In this document: positions 18,420-28,318 of the stretch, piece by piece
Layout: every line of letters starts with the position of its first letter
How positions within the stretch are numbered: the stretch's first letter is position 1
Assembly: GCF_020073745.1 (NCBI RefSeq)
Contig: NZ_JAIRAU010000001.1
Span: 1,486,771-1,550,770 of the forward strand
Direction of reading: 5' to 3'
Length of the DNA: 64,000 nucleotides
Source: Nannocystis pusilla
Lineage (GTDB): Bacteria > Myxococcota_A > Polyangia > Nannocystales > Nannocystaceae
Made by a program: the position numbers and the translations under genes
Notes under the pieces: model-generated
What the model was told of the DNA's origin: nothing
Seen by the model: the letters and a program-made list of their open reading frames with translations, nothing else
Database searches by the model: none

Positions 18420-18815
18420 TCAGCGCTTGAGCGGGAGGAGGGCGCGGAGGCGGGGGTCGCGGAGGTAGAGGCCGGCCCAGGCGAGGACGCCGAGGATCAC
18501 GGGCGTGAGGATGTTGCCGAGGGTGTCGTCGATGCGGACGTGGACGTCGACGGCGCCGCCGAGGTAACCGGTGACGAGGATCGCCCCGAGGACGCTGGTG
18601 GCCGGGACGGCGTAGAGGATCGTGACGATGAGCTCGACGATGCCGATCTTCAGCAGCGCGCCGTCGGGGTAGCCCATCTGCTTGAAGCCTTCGACCGCCT
18701 CGGGGTTGCCGGAGAGCTTCATCGACGCGCTCATGAGCAGCATGAGGATCGGGAGGACGGTGAGGCCGATGCCGACGCGCCGGGGCCAGGGGTTGGGGGC
18801 TTGAGACTGAGTCAT
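18420..18815 (-). CDS. DoxX-like small membrane protein
   Basis: 131 residues, ATG at 18815, four hydrophobic helices. The segment 'MKLSGNPEAVEGFKQMGYP' followed by a Gly-rich helix and 'GAILVTGYLGGAVDVHVR' is typical of the DoxX-like (DoxX_2) family. Such proteins are small membrane partners of redox or stress systems; the partner here is not known. The gene ends well before the lipoprotein downstream and stands alone. Confidence 0.85.
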   Translation of the reverse strand: MTQSQAPNPWPRRVGIGLTVLPILMLLMSASMKLSGNPEAVEGFKQMGYPDGALLKIGIVELIVTILYAVPATSVLGAILVTGYLGGAVDVHVRIDDTLGNILTPVILGVLAWAGLYLRDPRLRALLPLKR

Positions 18816-18879
18816 GGCCCCGAGAGCTTGACCAGACGCCGGCAGCCGCACAAGAAGGCACACGCGTGTGACCATGGGG

Positions 18880-20628
18880 TCATGGATCGATCTCCGGCAG
18901 CTCGACGTCCTGGGCGACGACGACGCCCGGCGGCAGCTCGAACCCCTGGATCGCGCGACGGACGGCGTCCACGTCGGCGGCGCTGCGCAGGCGAACCTCG
19001 ACGGCGGCGGTGGGTACGCGATCGATTCGGTAGAGAGGACCTCCCGCGGAGGCCTCCACACGGACGAGTTCGGCGAGCGGGACGGGGCCGGTCGGCGAGC
19101 CGACGTGGAGCTCGCGCAGCAGCTGTTCGAGGGGACCTGTCCGATCGAGCACGTCGATGTCGACCGCGAGCTCGGGCCCCGGCCGCAGGCCGCCGGCCGC
19201 GAACGGGCCGCGGACGGTGAGGGGGCCGCCGGCGAGGCGGAGGACGGACACGACGGCGTCGGCCGGGACGCCGCGGGCCGCGAGGTCGTCGCGGCGCAGC
19301 TCGATGTCATGGGCCTGCTTGCGGGCGCCCCGGAGCTGGACGCCGGTGACCCCGGGCAGGCCGCGGACGAGCTCGGCGAGGCGCCCGGCCAGCTCGGCGC
19401 GGGCCGCCGCGTCGGGGCCCTGCACGCCCAGGCTCAGGCCGTGGTCGGCGTCGGCCCGCGGGGCGAGCACGGCGACGCGGCTGACGCCTGCACACCGGGA
19501 CATGGCGTTTCGGACATGGTCGATGGGGAATGTGGTGGAGCGGCCGACGAGCACGCGGGCGCGCGCGACGGGGTCGGTCGGGTCGTGCTCGGCGACGGTG
19601 AGGGCCCACGCGGGCAGGTCGGGGACCGCGGCGAGGCAGCCGGCGAGGAGGCTGCCGAGGTCGTCGCGCGGCTGCACCTCGAGCGCGAGGAGGACGAGGC
19701 CGGACGCACCCTCGGCGGGGACGGGGTCGGCGAAGAATTCGACGGTGGGCGAGACGAGGTCGACGGCGTGGGGCCGGGCGCGTGCGGCGACGTCGGCCGG
19801 ATCGGCGCCGGACTGGGCGAAGACGGTGACGAGGGCGGCCGGGCCGCGCGCGGTCCAGGCGCGGCAGGGGGGCGGGCGCATGTCGTTCCTCAGCGCGGCG
19901 ACGTCGCGGAGCTGCAGGGCGCCGGCGATCGGGCGGGCGGCGAGGCGCTCGTGCAGGGGGGCGGCGCCGTCGTCGGCGAGGGCCGCGGTGACGGCGGCGA
20001 GCAGGGCGTCGAGCGGGACGCCGGCGAGTCGGGCGCGATCGAGGAGGACGGCGGTGCGCGGCTCGCCGACGCCGCAGATGTCGGCGCGGCCGACGCCGGT
20101 GACACGCTCGAGCGCGGCGGCGACGGTGCCCGCGAACTCGGGCAGGGTGGCGACCGCCAGCGCCGGCTGGACGTCGTCGATGCGGTGGAGGACCGGCGGC
20201 TCGGCGTCGGACGGGAGCTGGGAGGCGATGCCGGACAGGGCGTCGCGCACGGCCTCGAGCGCGCCGGCGTGACTCAGGGTGGCGACGACGTCGACGCGGT
20301 CGTCGCTGCTGCGGGTGTAGAGCTGCCGGACGGCCGGGAGCCCGGCGAGCGCGGCCTCGACCGGCTGGGCCACCGAGGCGTCGAGGTCGACGGCGCCGCC
20401 GCCCGGGCTGGCGACGCCGACCCGGACCTGCACGGGCGGAGGCGGCGGGGCCGGCTGGGCCTGCGGCGGGGGCGGCGGGGCGGTGCAGGCGGCGAGGACG
20501 AGGAGGATGATCGCGAGGACAGGGCCTGATGGCCATGTCCTCTGTGCAATGTCTTCAAAGACAGGGCGCGATGGGCGATCGCGGGGCCGGGGCAGCGCCT
20601 GTCTCGATGGCCAGGTCGCGCGGGGCAT
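18880..20628 (-). CDS. Lipoprotein made of RND-pump porter-like domains, no pump helices
   Basis: 582 residues from the ATG at 20628. A hydrophobic stretch ends in the lipobox 'LLVLAAC', followed by a Pro/Ala linker. The rest resembles both periplasmic halves of AcrB-type RND transporters: 'QPVEAALAGLPAVRQLYTRS', 'QLPSDAEPPVLHRID', 'ALERVTGVGRADICG', 'LDRARLAGVPLDALLAAV' in the first half, and 'LAELVRGLPGVTGVQ', 'ELRRDDLAARGVPADAVVSV' and 'PVPLAELVRVE' in the second. The usual 12 transmembrane helices are absent, so it cannot be a pump by itself. About 35 odd residues rich in Arg/Pro precede the signal core and come from GACATG-repeat DNA; the true start is therefore uncertain. Function unknown. 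Confidence 0.8.
   Translation of the reverse strand: MPRATWPSRQALPRPRDRPSRPVFEDIAQRTWPSGPVLAIILLVLAACTAPPPPPQAQPAPPPPPVQVRVGVASPGGGAVDLDASVAQPVEAALAGLPAVRQLYTRSSDDRVDVVATLSHAGALEAVRDALSGIASQLPSDAEPPVLHRIDDVQPALAVATLPEFAGTVAAALERVTGVGRADICGVGEPRTAVLLDRARLAGVPLDALLAAVTAALADDGAAPLHERLAARPIAGALQLRDVAALRNDMRPPPCRAWTARGPAALVTVFAQSGADPADVAARARPHAVDLVSPTVEFFADPVPAEGASGLVLLALEVQPRDDLGSLLAGCLAAVPDLPAWALTVAEHDPTDPVARARVLVGRSTTFPIDHVRNAMSRCAGVSRVAVLAPRADADHGLSLGVQGPDAAARAELAGRLAELVRGLPGVTGVQLRGARKQAHDIELRRDDLAARGVPADAVVSVLRLAGGPLTVRGPFAAGGLRPGPELAVDIDVLDRTGPLEQLLRELHVGSPTGPVPLAELVRVEASAGGPLYRIDRVPTAAVEVRLRSAADVDAVRRAIQGFELPPGVVVAQDVELPEIDP
20515..20563. repeat. GGACA-type hairpins at the start of the RND-like gene
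   Basis: GAGGACA (20515-20521) pairs with TGTCCTC (20536-20542); inside it GGCC pairs with GGCC. Next to it TGTC (20550-20553) pairs with GACA (20560-20563) around TTCAAA. These lie in the translated N-terminal extension or the leader of the minus-strand gene. Confidence 0.55.
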
Positions 20629-20638
20629 GGCCGGGCGG

Positions 20639-21961
20639 TCAGCCCTCGACGGCCTCGTCGGTGAACGCAAGGCCGCGGTCGATGATGGCGAAGCCCTCGC
20701 GCAGCTCGGCCTCGGTGATGCAGAGGGGCGGGTTGCACATCAGGGTCCACCAGTGCGAGATGGTGAACAGGCCCTCCTGCTTGAAGAAGGCCATCATGCG
20801 GTCGATGGCCGGGTGGGAGCCGTTGTAGGGGGCCATGCGCGTGCCCTGGCGGTCCTTCTGCAGCTCGATGGCGCCGAACAGGCCGATCGCCCTGTAGTCG
20901 CGGACGCTGGGGTGCCTGGCCTTGAGCGCGGCCATCTCGGCGAGCATGACGTGCTGCATGCGCGCGGCGTTGCCGACCATGTCCTCCTCGAGCATGACGT
21001 CGAGGACGGCCTCGGCGACGGCGAGGCAGAACGGGTGGGCGTTGTAGGTGAGGCCGCCCCAGAACACGTTGTCGCGGAAGTGGGCGGCGATCTTGTCGGT
21101 CACGCCCATGGCGCCGAGCGGGACGTACGAGGACGTGAGGCCCTTGGCCATGGTGAGGATGTCGGGCTGGGCGCCGAAGTGCTCGAAGGCGAACAGCTTG
21201 CCGGTGCGGCCGAAGCCGCACATGACCTCGTCGCACACGAGGAGGATGCCGTACTTGTCGAGCAGGGCGCGCAGGCCGGGCAGCCAGCCGGCGGGCGGCG
21301 GCTGGATGCCGTTGGTGCCGATCACGGTCTCGACGAACATCGCCGCGATCGTGTGCGGGCCCTCGTACTGGATGACCTCCTCGAGGTAGCGGAGGTGATT
21401 GGCGGTGCGCTCGGCGTCGGTGGTCCCGAAGGAGTAGTCGTAGGGGATCGGGTCCATGACGCGGACGAAGCCGGAGGCGCCGGGCTCGTTGGCCCAGCGG
21501 CGCGGGTCGCCGGTCAGCTGCATGGCGGCGTGAGTGGCCCCGTGGTAGCTGCGGTAGCGGCTGAGGATCTTGTGCCGGCCGGTGTAGAGGCGGGCGGCCT
21601 TGATCGCGTTCTCGTTGGCCTCGGCGCCGCCGAGGGTGAAGAAGAACGAGTTGATGTCGCCGGGCACGAGCTCGGCCAGGCGCTTGCCGAGGCGCGCGCG
21701 CACCGGGGTGGCCGCGCTCGGGGCGGCGAACAGCATGTGGCCGTCGATGGCCTGCTTCATCCGCTCCAGCACCTTGGGGTGGCTGTGGCCGATGTTGACG
21801 CTCATCAGCTGGCTGTTGAAGTCGAGGTAGCGCTTGCCCTCGGGGGTGTAGAGGTACACGCCCTCGGCGCGCTCGAACGCGAGCGGCTGCAGCGGGCCGC
21901 TCTTCGACCACGACCACATGGTGTGTTGCTTGCTGAGCTCGATGATGGTGCGGCTGTCCAT
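20639..21961 (-). CDS. Class III aminotransferase (omega-amino acid type)
   Basis: 440 residues from the ATG at 21961. PLP fold type I, class III: 'GGAEANENAIKAAR' (cofactor phosphate loop), 'YHGATHAAM', 'LLVCDEVMCGFGRTGK' with the Asp that contacts the PLP ring nitrogen, and the Schiff-base Lys in 'TMAKGLTSSYVPLGA'. The N-terminal 'HTMWSWSKSGPLQP' resembles taurine:pyruvate and related omega-aminotransferases. The methylmalonate-semialdehyde dehydrogenase gene lies directly upstream, so the pair may convert beta-alanine or a related omega-amino acid to malonate semialdehyde and then acetyl-CoA. The exact substrate is not deducible. A terminator lies between the two genes. Confidence 0.9.
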   Translation of the reverse strand: MDSRTIIELSKQHTMWSWSKSGPLQPLAFERAEGVYLYTPEGKRYLDFNSQLMSVNIGHSHPKVLERMKQAIDGHMLFAAPSAATPVRARLGKRLAELVPGDINSFFFTLGGAEANENAIKAARLYTGRHKILSRYRSYHGATHAAMQLTGDPRRWANEPGASGFVRVMDPIPYDYSFGTTDAERTANHLRYLEEVIQYEGPHTIAAMFVETVIGTNGIQPPPAGWLPGLRALLDKYGILLVCDEVMCGFGRTGKLFAFEHFGAQPDILTMAKGLTSSYVPLGAMGVTDKIAAHFRDNVFWGGLTYNAHPFCLAVAEAVLDVMLEEDMVGNAARMQHVMLAEMAALKARHPSVRDYRAIGLFGAIELQKDRQGTRMAPYNGSHPAIDRMMAFFKQEGLFTISHWWTLMCNPPLCITEAELREGFAIIDRGLAFTDEAVEG

Positions 21962-21990
21962 GGCGGGATCCTCGGATCTTGCGGAGGGCG

Positions 21991-22011
21991 TTTTTTCAAA
22001 AAACATGTCCC

Positions 22012-22020
<9 letters not shown>
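21991..22020 (-). terminator. Terminator built from a GACATG hairpin, overlapping the mmsA stop
   Basis: On the minus strand ATGTCC (22020-22015) pairs with GGACAT (22010-22005) around TGAG, then G and six T (22003-21998). The stop codon of the dehydrogenase gene lies in the loop region. The following GTTTTTTGAAAAAAC is itself a palindrome, so the T/A tract works on either strand. Confidence 0.7.
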
Positions 22021-23508
<1,488 letters not shown>

Positions 23509-23819
23509 GGCGCGGCTCAAGGTGAGGGATATCCCAGGCGGCGCCGCGGCGAAAGGGGGCCCAGGACGGGTTTAATGAGGCCGCAAGCGGGGTGACGGTC
23601 GCCCCGGCCGCCGGTGCGGGGGGCGCACGGGCAGCGCGGGCGGTGGCGGGAGGTCGCCGGTGTCGCGACTGGGCCGCGGCGGTCTGGGCGACAGTCGCGG
23701 ATAACTGTCAGCGGCGCCGGTCGATCGGGCAAGCGGGGTGGACAGCCGTGTCCGAGCGCAGGTGTGACGGGGGCGAACGTGGATGATATGTCCGGAGAGA
23801 CATGTCGCTCGCTAGGCCG
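23509..23819. other. Intergenic region with a GACATG hairpin
   Basis: No gene is supported. ATGTC (23788-23792) pairs with GACAT (23799-23803) around CGGAGA, an exact copy of the element inside mmsA. It lies close to the stop of the minus-strand lipoprotein gene at 23820 and could mark its transcript end. Confidence 0.45.
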
Positions 23820-24401
23820 TCAGGCGCCGCCGCAGTGGTCTTCCTCGAGGACGCAGGCGACGCGCTGCTCGAGCAGGCCCTCGGTCATGCAGTCGAAGCG
23901 CTCGCGGCCGATGACGAGGTCGAGGCAGCCGGCGAAGTGGGCCGGCTCCGCGAGGATGTGGATGCTGTCGGGGCCGGTGTAGCTGCACAGGTCAGCGTCG
24001 CCGCTGCGGCGGACGACGGCCTCGCCGCTGGTCTGGATGTACACGTCGGAGCGGTCGGAGAACTGGCCGCCGTACGTGCTGGTGTACCAGCCGATCCGGC
24101 CGGGTGTGCGGTCGCGCAGGGCCTCGAGGGCGCACTTCAGCCAATCCTCGCCGGTGACGGACTGGTGGTTCAGACAGCTCTCGTCGCAGTCGAGGCCGAC
24201 GGGCTGACACAGCGGGGCGCCGCAGTCGTCGGCGGCGATGCAGCTGCAGGCGGGGTCGACGGGGTCGCCGGAGGTCTCGGTGGGATCGGTGTCGGTAGAG
24301 CCGGTGGAGCCGGTGAGGGCGCCGTCGGTGCCGCCGCCGTCGTCGGGACCGCAGGCGCACAGAGCGAGGAGCAAGGCCAAATTAAGCGTGCGTAAGTGCA
24401 T
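23820..24401 (-). CDS. Cys-rich lipoprotein
   Basis: 193 residues, ATG start. Signal 'LNLALLLALCACGPDD' with a lipobox, then a G/T/S/D linker ('TGSTGSTDTDPTETS'). The mature domain has about twelve Cys, several in close pairs ('CSCIAADDCGAPLC'), probably forming disulfides. The end 'GLLEQRVACVLEEDHCGG' is compact. No family is recognised. It is a surface or periplasmic lipoprotein standing alone. Confidence 0.78.
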   Translation of the reverse strand: MHLRTLNLALLLALCACGPDDGGGTDGALTGSTGSTDTDPTETSGDPVDPACSCIAADDCGAPLCQPVGLDCDESCLNHQSVTGEDWLKCALEALRDRTPGRIGWYTSTYGGQFSDRSDVYIQTSGEAVVRRSGDADLCSYTGPDSIHILAEPAHFAGCLDLVIGRERFDCMTEGLLEQRVACVLEEDHCGGA

Positions 24402-24739
24402 CGGCGAAGGGTGACACGAGGAATTGCGATGAACAAGCGGCGAGGCGCAGGCCGTGAGGCATTCGTCGCTCGCAGATGGCCGAAGAGACAGGGGATCGTC
24501 GGCACTCGCGTGTGCGACGCTGTCGGTCGCCCCGGTGCCGGCGAACGCGGCGGCCCGCGGCCGGGCGGTCGCTCGGATGGCCTCGAGGACATGTCGGGCG
24601 GGGTGCGGTCACGGGCCTGGTACGCGGGTGGCGGCCGCGCAGGCGGAGGCAGGCGCGGGGCGCTGCGCGAGCGGTGACGCGCGGGAGGTGAGCTGAGACG
24701 ATCAGGGCGCGAGCCGTCCGGTCGGCCCAACCTTTCGTC
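24402..24739. other. Intergenic region between divergent genes
   Basis: No gene is supported on either strand. It must hold the promoters of the lipoprotein (minus) and the DUF4142 gene (plus), but no convincing -35/-10 pair is seen. Single GACATG-type words occur near 24590. Confidence 0.35.
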
Positions 24740-25309
24740 ATGTCGAGGCGAGGGTTTGTCGTCGCGGTCCCGCTCGCGGGGGTGCTCGCAAGTTCGATGG
24801 TCGCGGCCGGGTCCGCTCCGGCGTTGCCGGCCGCGGCCGTGCCGCGCGAGCCGGCGACGGACGCGGAGATCTTCGGGCTGCTGACGACGATCCACGCGAT
24901 CCTGCTCGAGACGGCGCAGACGGGGCGCAGGTCGGCGACGGACCGGCGGGTCCAGGCGCTGGCCGACAGCGTGGCCGGGCACGCCCGCGCGGGTCAGCGA
25001 CGCGCGGCGGCGCTCGGCCGACGCACGGGTCTGCGGGCGATCCATGGCGATGCCGACGCGGGGCTGCGCTTCGAAGCGAGGCGCGGGCTGGCCGGGCTGC
25101 CGGGCCCCGGACGCGAGTTCGACCGCGCGTGGCTCGACGGCCAGATCGAGGCGCTGATGCTGGCGATCGGACGGCTCAACAACGAGATGCGACCGCACGC
25201 GCACGTGGAGGCGCTGCGCGACGAGCTGACGGCGGTGGTCGAGCAGGCGGCCGGGGACCTCGCGCAGGCGCAGGCGCTGCGCGCGGCGCTGGCGGAGCGG
25301 ACGAGCTGA
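24740..25309 (+). CDS. Secreted DUF4142-like protein
   Basis: 189 residues, ATG start. An N-terminal signal peptide ('GFVVAVPLAGVLASSMVAAG') is followed by an all-helical domain: 'DAEIFGLLTTIHAILLETAQTGRR...DRRVQALADSVAGHARAGQRR' follows the DUF4142/ferritin-like secreted family pattern (helix, then a residue string around removable metal ligands, His at 'GHARAGQRR'). Function of the family is unknown; it is often linked to stress or envelope conditions. No operon partner is evident. Confidence 0.7.
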   Translation: MSRRGFVVAVPLAGVLASSMVAAGSAPALPAAAVPREPATDAEIFGLLTTIHAILLETAQTGRRSATDRRVQALADSVAGHARAGQRRAAALGRRTGLRAIHGDADAGLRFEARRGLAGLPGPGREFDRAWLDGQIEALMLAIGRLNNEMRPHAHVEALRDELTAVVEQAAGDLAQAQALRAALAERTS

Positions 25310-25415
25310 GCATGCGCGCGGAGATGGGTCGTGCCGGCGGCGCTGCAGCGCACGCGGTCGCTGTGAGACGCGCGAATCGCCCGCGGCCCACGCGGCTGCC
25401 CTCGCCCGCGCGGAC

Positions 25416-27527
25416 TCAAACGGGTGCGAGCTGGGCCAGGAGAAAGGCGAGGATGTCGACCTCGAGGTCGATCCTCTGCTGGAGGTGGTCGGGTCCGCAG
25501 TGGCCGGCATTGCTGGTGACGCGCAGCAGGGCCGGTCGCCGGCTCACGCGCTGGAGGGCTGCCGTGAATTTGCGGGCGTGCAATGGGGCCACCCGGTCGT
25601 CGCCTTCCATGGCGATCATGAGGAGGGCCGGATAGTCGACGCCTGCCTCGATATGGTGATAGGGCGAGTAACGGTGGAGGAACGCAAAATCGCGCGGATC
25701 CGCCGGGTCGCCGTATTCGCCGATCCACGTCCTCCCGGCGCTGAAATGCGTATAGCGCACCATGTCCAGGAGTGGGACCGCACAGACCGCGGCTCGCGCG
25801 AGCTCCGGAGTGTGAACCATGGTGGCGCCGACGAGTAGCCCGCCGTTGCTCGCGCCGAGGAGGGCGAGGCGGTCGTGGCGGGTGTAGCCGCGAGCGACGA
25901 GCGTGCGGGCGGCGGCGGCGAAGTCGTCGAACACGTTCTGCTTGCGCTCGCGCGTACCCGCCTGGTGCCATTCCTCGCCGAATTCCCCGCCGCCCCGCAA
26001 GTTCGGGACCGCCAGGACCCCGCCGCGCTCGACCCACACGACCGCCTGGGCCGAGAACCTGGGCGTCATGTTCACCGCGAAGCCGCCGTATCCGATGAGC
26101 AGCGCCGGCGCTTCGCCGTCGAGCTCGAGGTCGCCACGACGCACCACGAACATCGAGATCGTGGTGGAGTCCGCCGACGCGTAGCGGAGCCGCTCGACGA
26201 CGAAGCGGCTGGCGTCGACAGGCGCTTCGATGCGGCGCCACAGCCGGCTGACGCCGCTGGCGACCGAGACCTCGAAGATCTGGCCCGGCTCCGTGAACGA
26301 CGAGAAGCCGTAGTACGCGCGGTCGTCGTCGGGCGCGCCGAGGAGGCCATTGACGGTGCCGAGGTGCGGGAGGGGGAGCTCCCGGACGAGGCGGCCGTCG
26401 AGCCCGCGGATCTCGACGACGCTGGACGCGTCGCGGAGGTAGCTCAGGATCAGACGCTCTCCGACGATCTGGAGCCGCTCGAGGACGGCGTCCGATTCGG
26501 GGACGAGCTCGAGCCAGGCGTCGCGATCGGGACGGTGCGGATCGACCGAGAACGCGCGGAAGCGGTCCGCGCCCTCGTTGGTGTGGACGTAGAATCGTCC
26601 GCGCCAGGCGACGACGTTGTAGAGCGCCGAGCGCCCGATCACGAGCGGCCGGAGCGCGGGGTCGTCCTGCCGGAGATCGAGGAAATGGACGTCGGTGCTG
26701 TTCCAACCGTGATGATGGGAGACGAACAGCCAGTGACCGTCGTGGGACACGCTGACCTCGACGCTGCGCGACGCATCGAGCGTGGCGGGCACGACGACGC
26801 GGTCGTGCGCGGCCGGGTCCCCCACCCGGTGAAACCGGACCTCGGCTCGGCCCGGCAACTCGACCGGTGAGATCGCCTCGTCGATCGGCAAGCCGACGTA
26901 GTAGAAACCGCGTCCGTCATGAGTCCATTGCGGAGCGGCGTATCGCGCTGCGTCGATGACATCCGTGAGAGCATGGCCGGTCTCGAGGTCGAGGATATGA
27001 AGCGTGGCGTCGTCCGTATTGTTGCGGCTGACCTTGTAGGCGACGAGCCGCCCGTCCGGAGCGGGGAAGACGCCGTGGACGGTCGCGCTGCCGTCGGAAG
27101 CGAGGCGATACGGGTCGAGGAGGAGCTCCTCCGGGCCGGACTGACCGCGCCGAAAACAGTAGATGAGCTTCTGCGCGCCTTTGGGCCGACGGCTATAGAA
27201 GTACATGTTCCCCCGTCGCTCGGGGGCCGATATCTCGTCGAGGTCGAGGAGCTCGATGAACCTGCGCGCGAGCGGCTCCCGGGCCGGAAGCGCTTGAAGC
27301 TGCTCGCTCGCGTACGCGCCCTGGGCTTCGACCCAATCCGCGACCTCCGGGTCGTGGTCTCCTTCGAGCCAGCGGTAGGGGTCGTCGACGAGCACTCCGT
27401 GGATGGCCTCGACGACGGGCTCGCGCCGCGTTCGCGGCGGCGGCTCGTCGGGGCGCGGGAGATCGGGGCAAACGGGCGAATCATCCGATATCGCGTGTGT
27501 GACCTTCGCGTCATCGAGTTCGGTCAT
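25416..27527 (-). CDS. Prolyl oligopeptidase (S9A), candidate lanthipeptide leader protease
   Basis: 703 residues from the ATG at 27527, chosen for the GGAGAGGGG ribosome site just before it and the usual family length. It has an N-terminal beta-propeller and a C-terminal alpha/beta-hydrolase domain. The triad is Ser560 (in GASNGG), Asp643/644 (EGDDRV) and His676 (NAGHCG), close to the positions in porcine POP. There is no signal peptide, so it is cytoplasmic. Family members cleave after proline in short peptides; FlaP in class III lanthipeptide clusters removes leaders this way. It is divergent from the LanM gene and could remove the leader at the only proline of the precursor. A generic peptidase role remains possible. 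Confidence 0.93.
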   Translation of the reverse strand: MTELDDAKVTHAISDDSPVCPDLPRPDEPPPRTRREPVVEAIHGVLVDDPYRWLEGDHDPEVADWVEAQGAYASEQLQALPAREPLARRFIELLDLDEISAPERRGNMYFYSRRPKGAQKLIYCFRRGQSGPEELLLDPYRLASDGSATVHGVFPAPDGRLVAYKVSRNNTDDATLHILDLETGHALTDVIDAARYAAPQWTHDGRGFYYVGLPIDEAISPVELPGRAEVRFHRVGDPAAHDRVVVPATLDASRSVEVSVSHDGHWLFVSHHHGWNSTDVHFLDLRQDDPALRPLVIGRSALYNVVAWRGRFYVHTNEGADRFRAFSVDPHRPDRDAWLELVPESDAVLERLQIVGERLILSYLRDASSVVEIRGLDGRLVRELPLPHLGTVNGLLGAPDDDRAYYGFSSFTEPGQIFEVSVASGVSRLWRRIEAPVDASRFVVERLRYASADSTTISMFVVRRGDLELDGEAPALLIGYGGFAVNMTPRFSAQAVVWVERGGVLAVPNLRGGGEFGEEWHQAGTRERKQNVFDDFAAAARTLVARGYTRHDRLALLGASNGGLLVGATMVHTPELARAAVCAVPLLDMVRYTHFSAGRTWIGEYGDPADPRDFAFLHRYSPYHHIEAGVDYPALLMIAMEGDDRVAPLHARKFTAALQRVSRRPALLRVTSNAGHCGPDHLQQRIDLEVDILAFLLAQLAPV

Positions 27528-28318
27528 TGATCCCCTCTCCGTCGATTCCCTCGATCCGACATTTTGCGCCGGTTTTTGTGGTTCCCGCGGTCCGCTCCGA
27601 GCGACACCGCGCTCGCGTGCGATCGCGCGGGTCCAGAGGCGCGAAATCAGAGCAGCGAACGATGAGGTCATACTACTATAAATTAGACATGCAGGTGTCG
27701 GGGCTCGAGCGAAATTGGGGGACACAGACGGCACGCCAGACACCGGGGGGGCGCCGATGAATGGCGCGGCGCATGGAGTGTCCAGTTCAGTTCACGGTGC
27801 ATAAGCTCGAATGGGGCCGTTGTTCAGTTCCGAGAGCGGGGTGTTCCAGCCCCTCCTGACGCCGCCCCGCAGCCGTGCAGAAGCTCACCGCTCTTCTTGT
27901 TGGGTTCTTCGAAACAGTGTTGCCGGCAAATGCATGGTTTGATACCATGGGTGCGCAATGTCCCCCTGGCGAGGGAGGAGCGAATTGCCGCATTCTCAGG
28001 ATATGCATGAGGTGCGGGTATTTAAGGCTTGATGTGAGACTATTTTCATAGGCTTCGAACGCGATCTCGAGACGACCAGTTCGCCCGCTGGCGCGCTTCG
28101 ATGCGTCGAAGCTCGATGTTCTCGCAATGGCTCGATTGCGATGCGCCACCTCGGTCGCGGAGGATCGATGTCGTGTCGTAATGGCGTCGGTTGTATTCGT
28201 CGGATGGAAACGGCGCCGCGGTGCCGTCTGCGGGTAATTCGATTCATAGGAGCGGCGGGCGCCTTCGAGGGCGTCGATGCTCGTTCGAAGTGGTGAAGCG
28301 TCTGAGAGAGGCATTGGC
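27528..28318. other. Divergent regulatory region before the lanthipeptide operon
   Basis: About 790 bases with visibly lower GC than its surroundings. TATAGT on the minus strand (27680-27675), in an AT-rich stretch, may be the -10 of the oligopeptidase gene. Several short open frames exist (for example a 24-codon one from about 27958), but none has Cys/Thr patterns of a precursor or a good ribosome site, so none is called. The leader of LanM would be up to about 370 bases if it starts at the promoter below. Confidence 0.4.
27920..27948 (+). promoter_or_regulatory. Candidate promoter for the LanM operon
   Basis: TTGCCG (27920-27925), 17 bases, then TACCAT (27943-27948) with an extended -10 TGA just before it. 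Found by eye; other promoters nearer LanM are possible. Confidence 0.35.

Noticed and set aside
27958..28033. Short plus-strand frame as a second lanthipeptide precursor
   Set aside because: 24 codons without Cys, and the ribosome site lies inside the frame.
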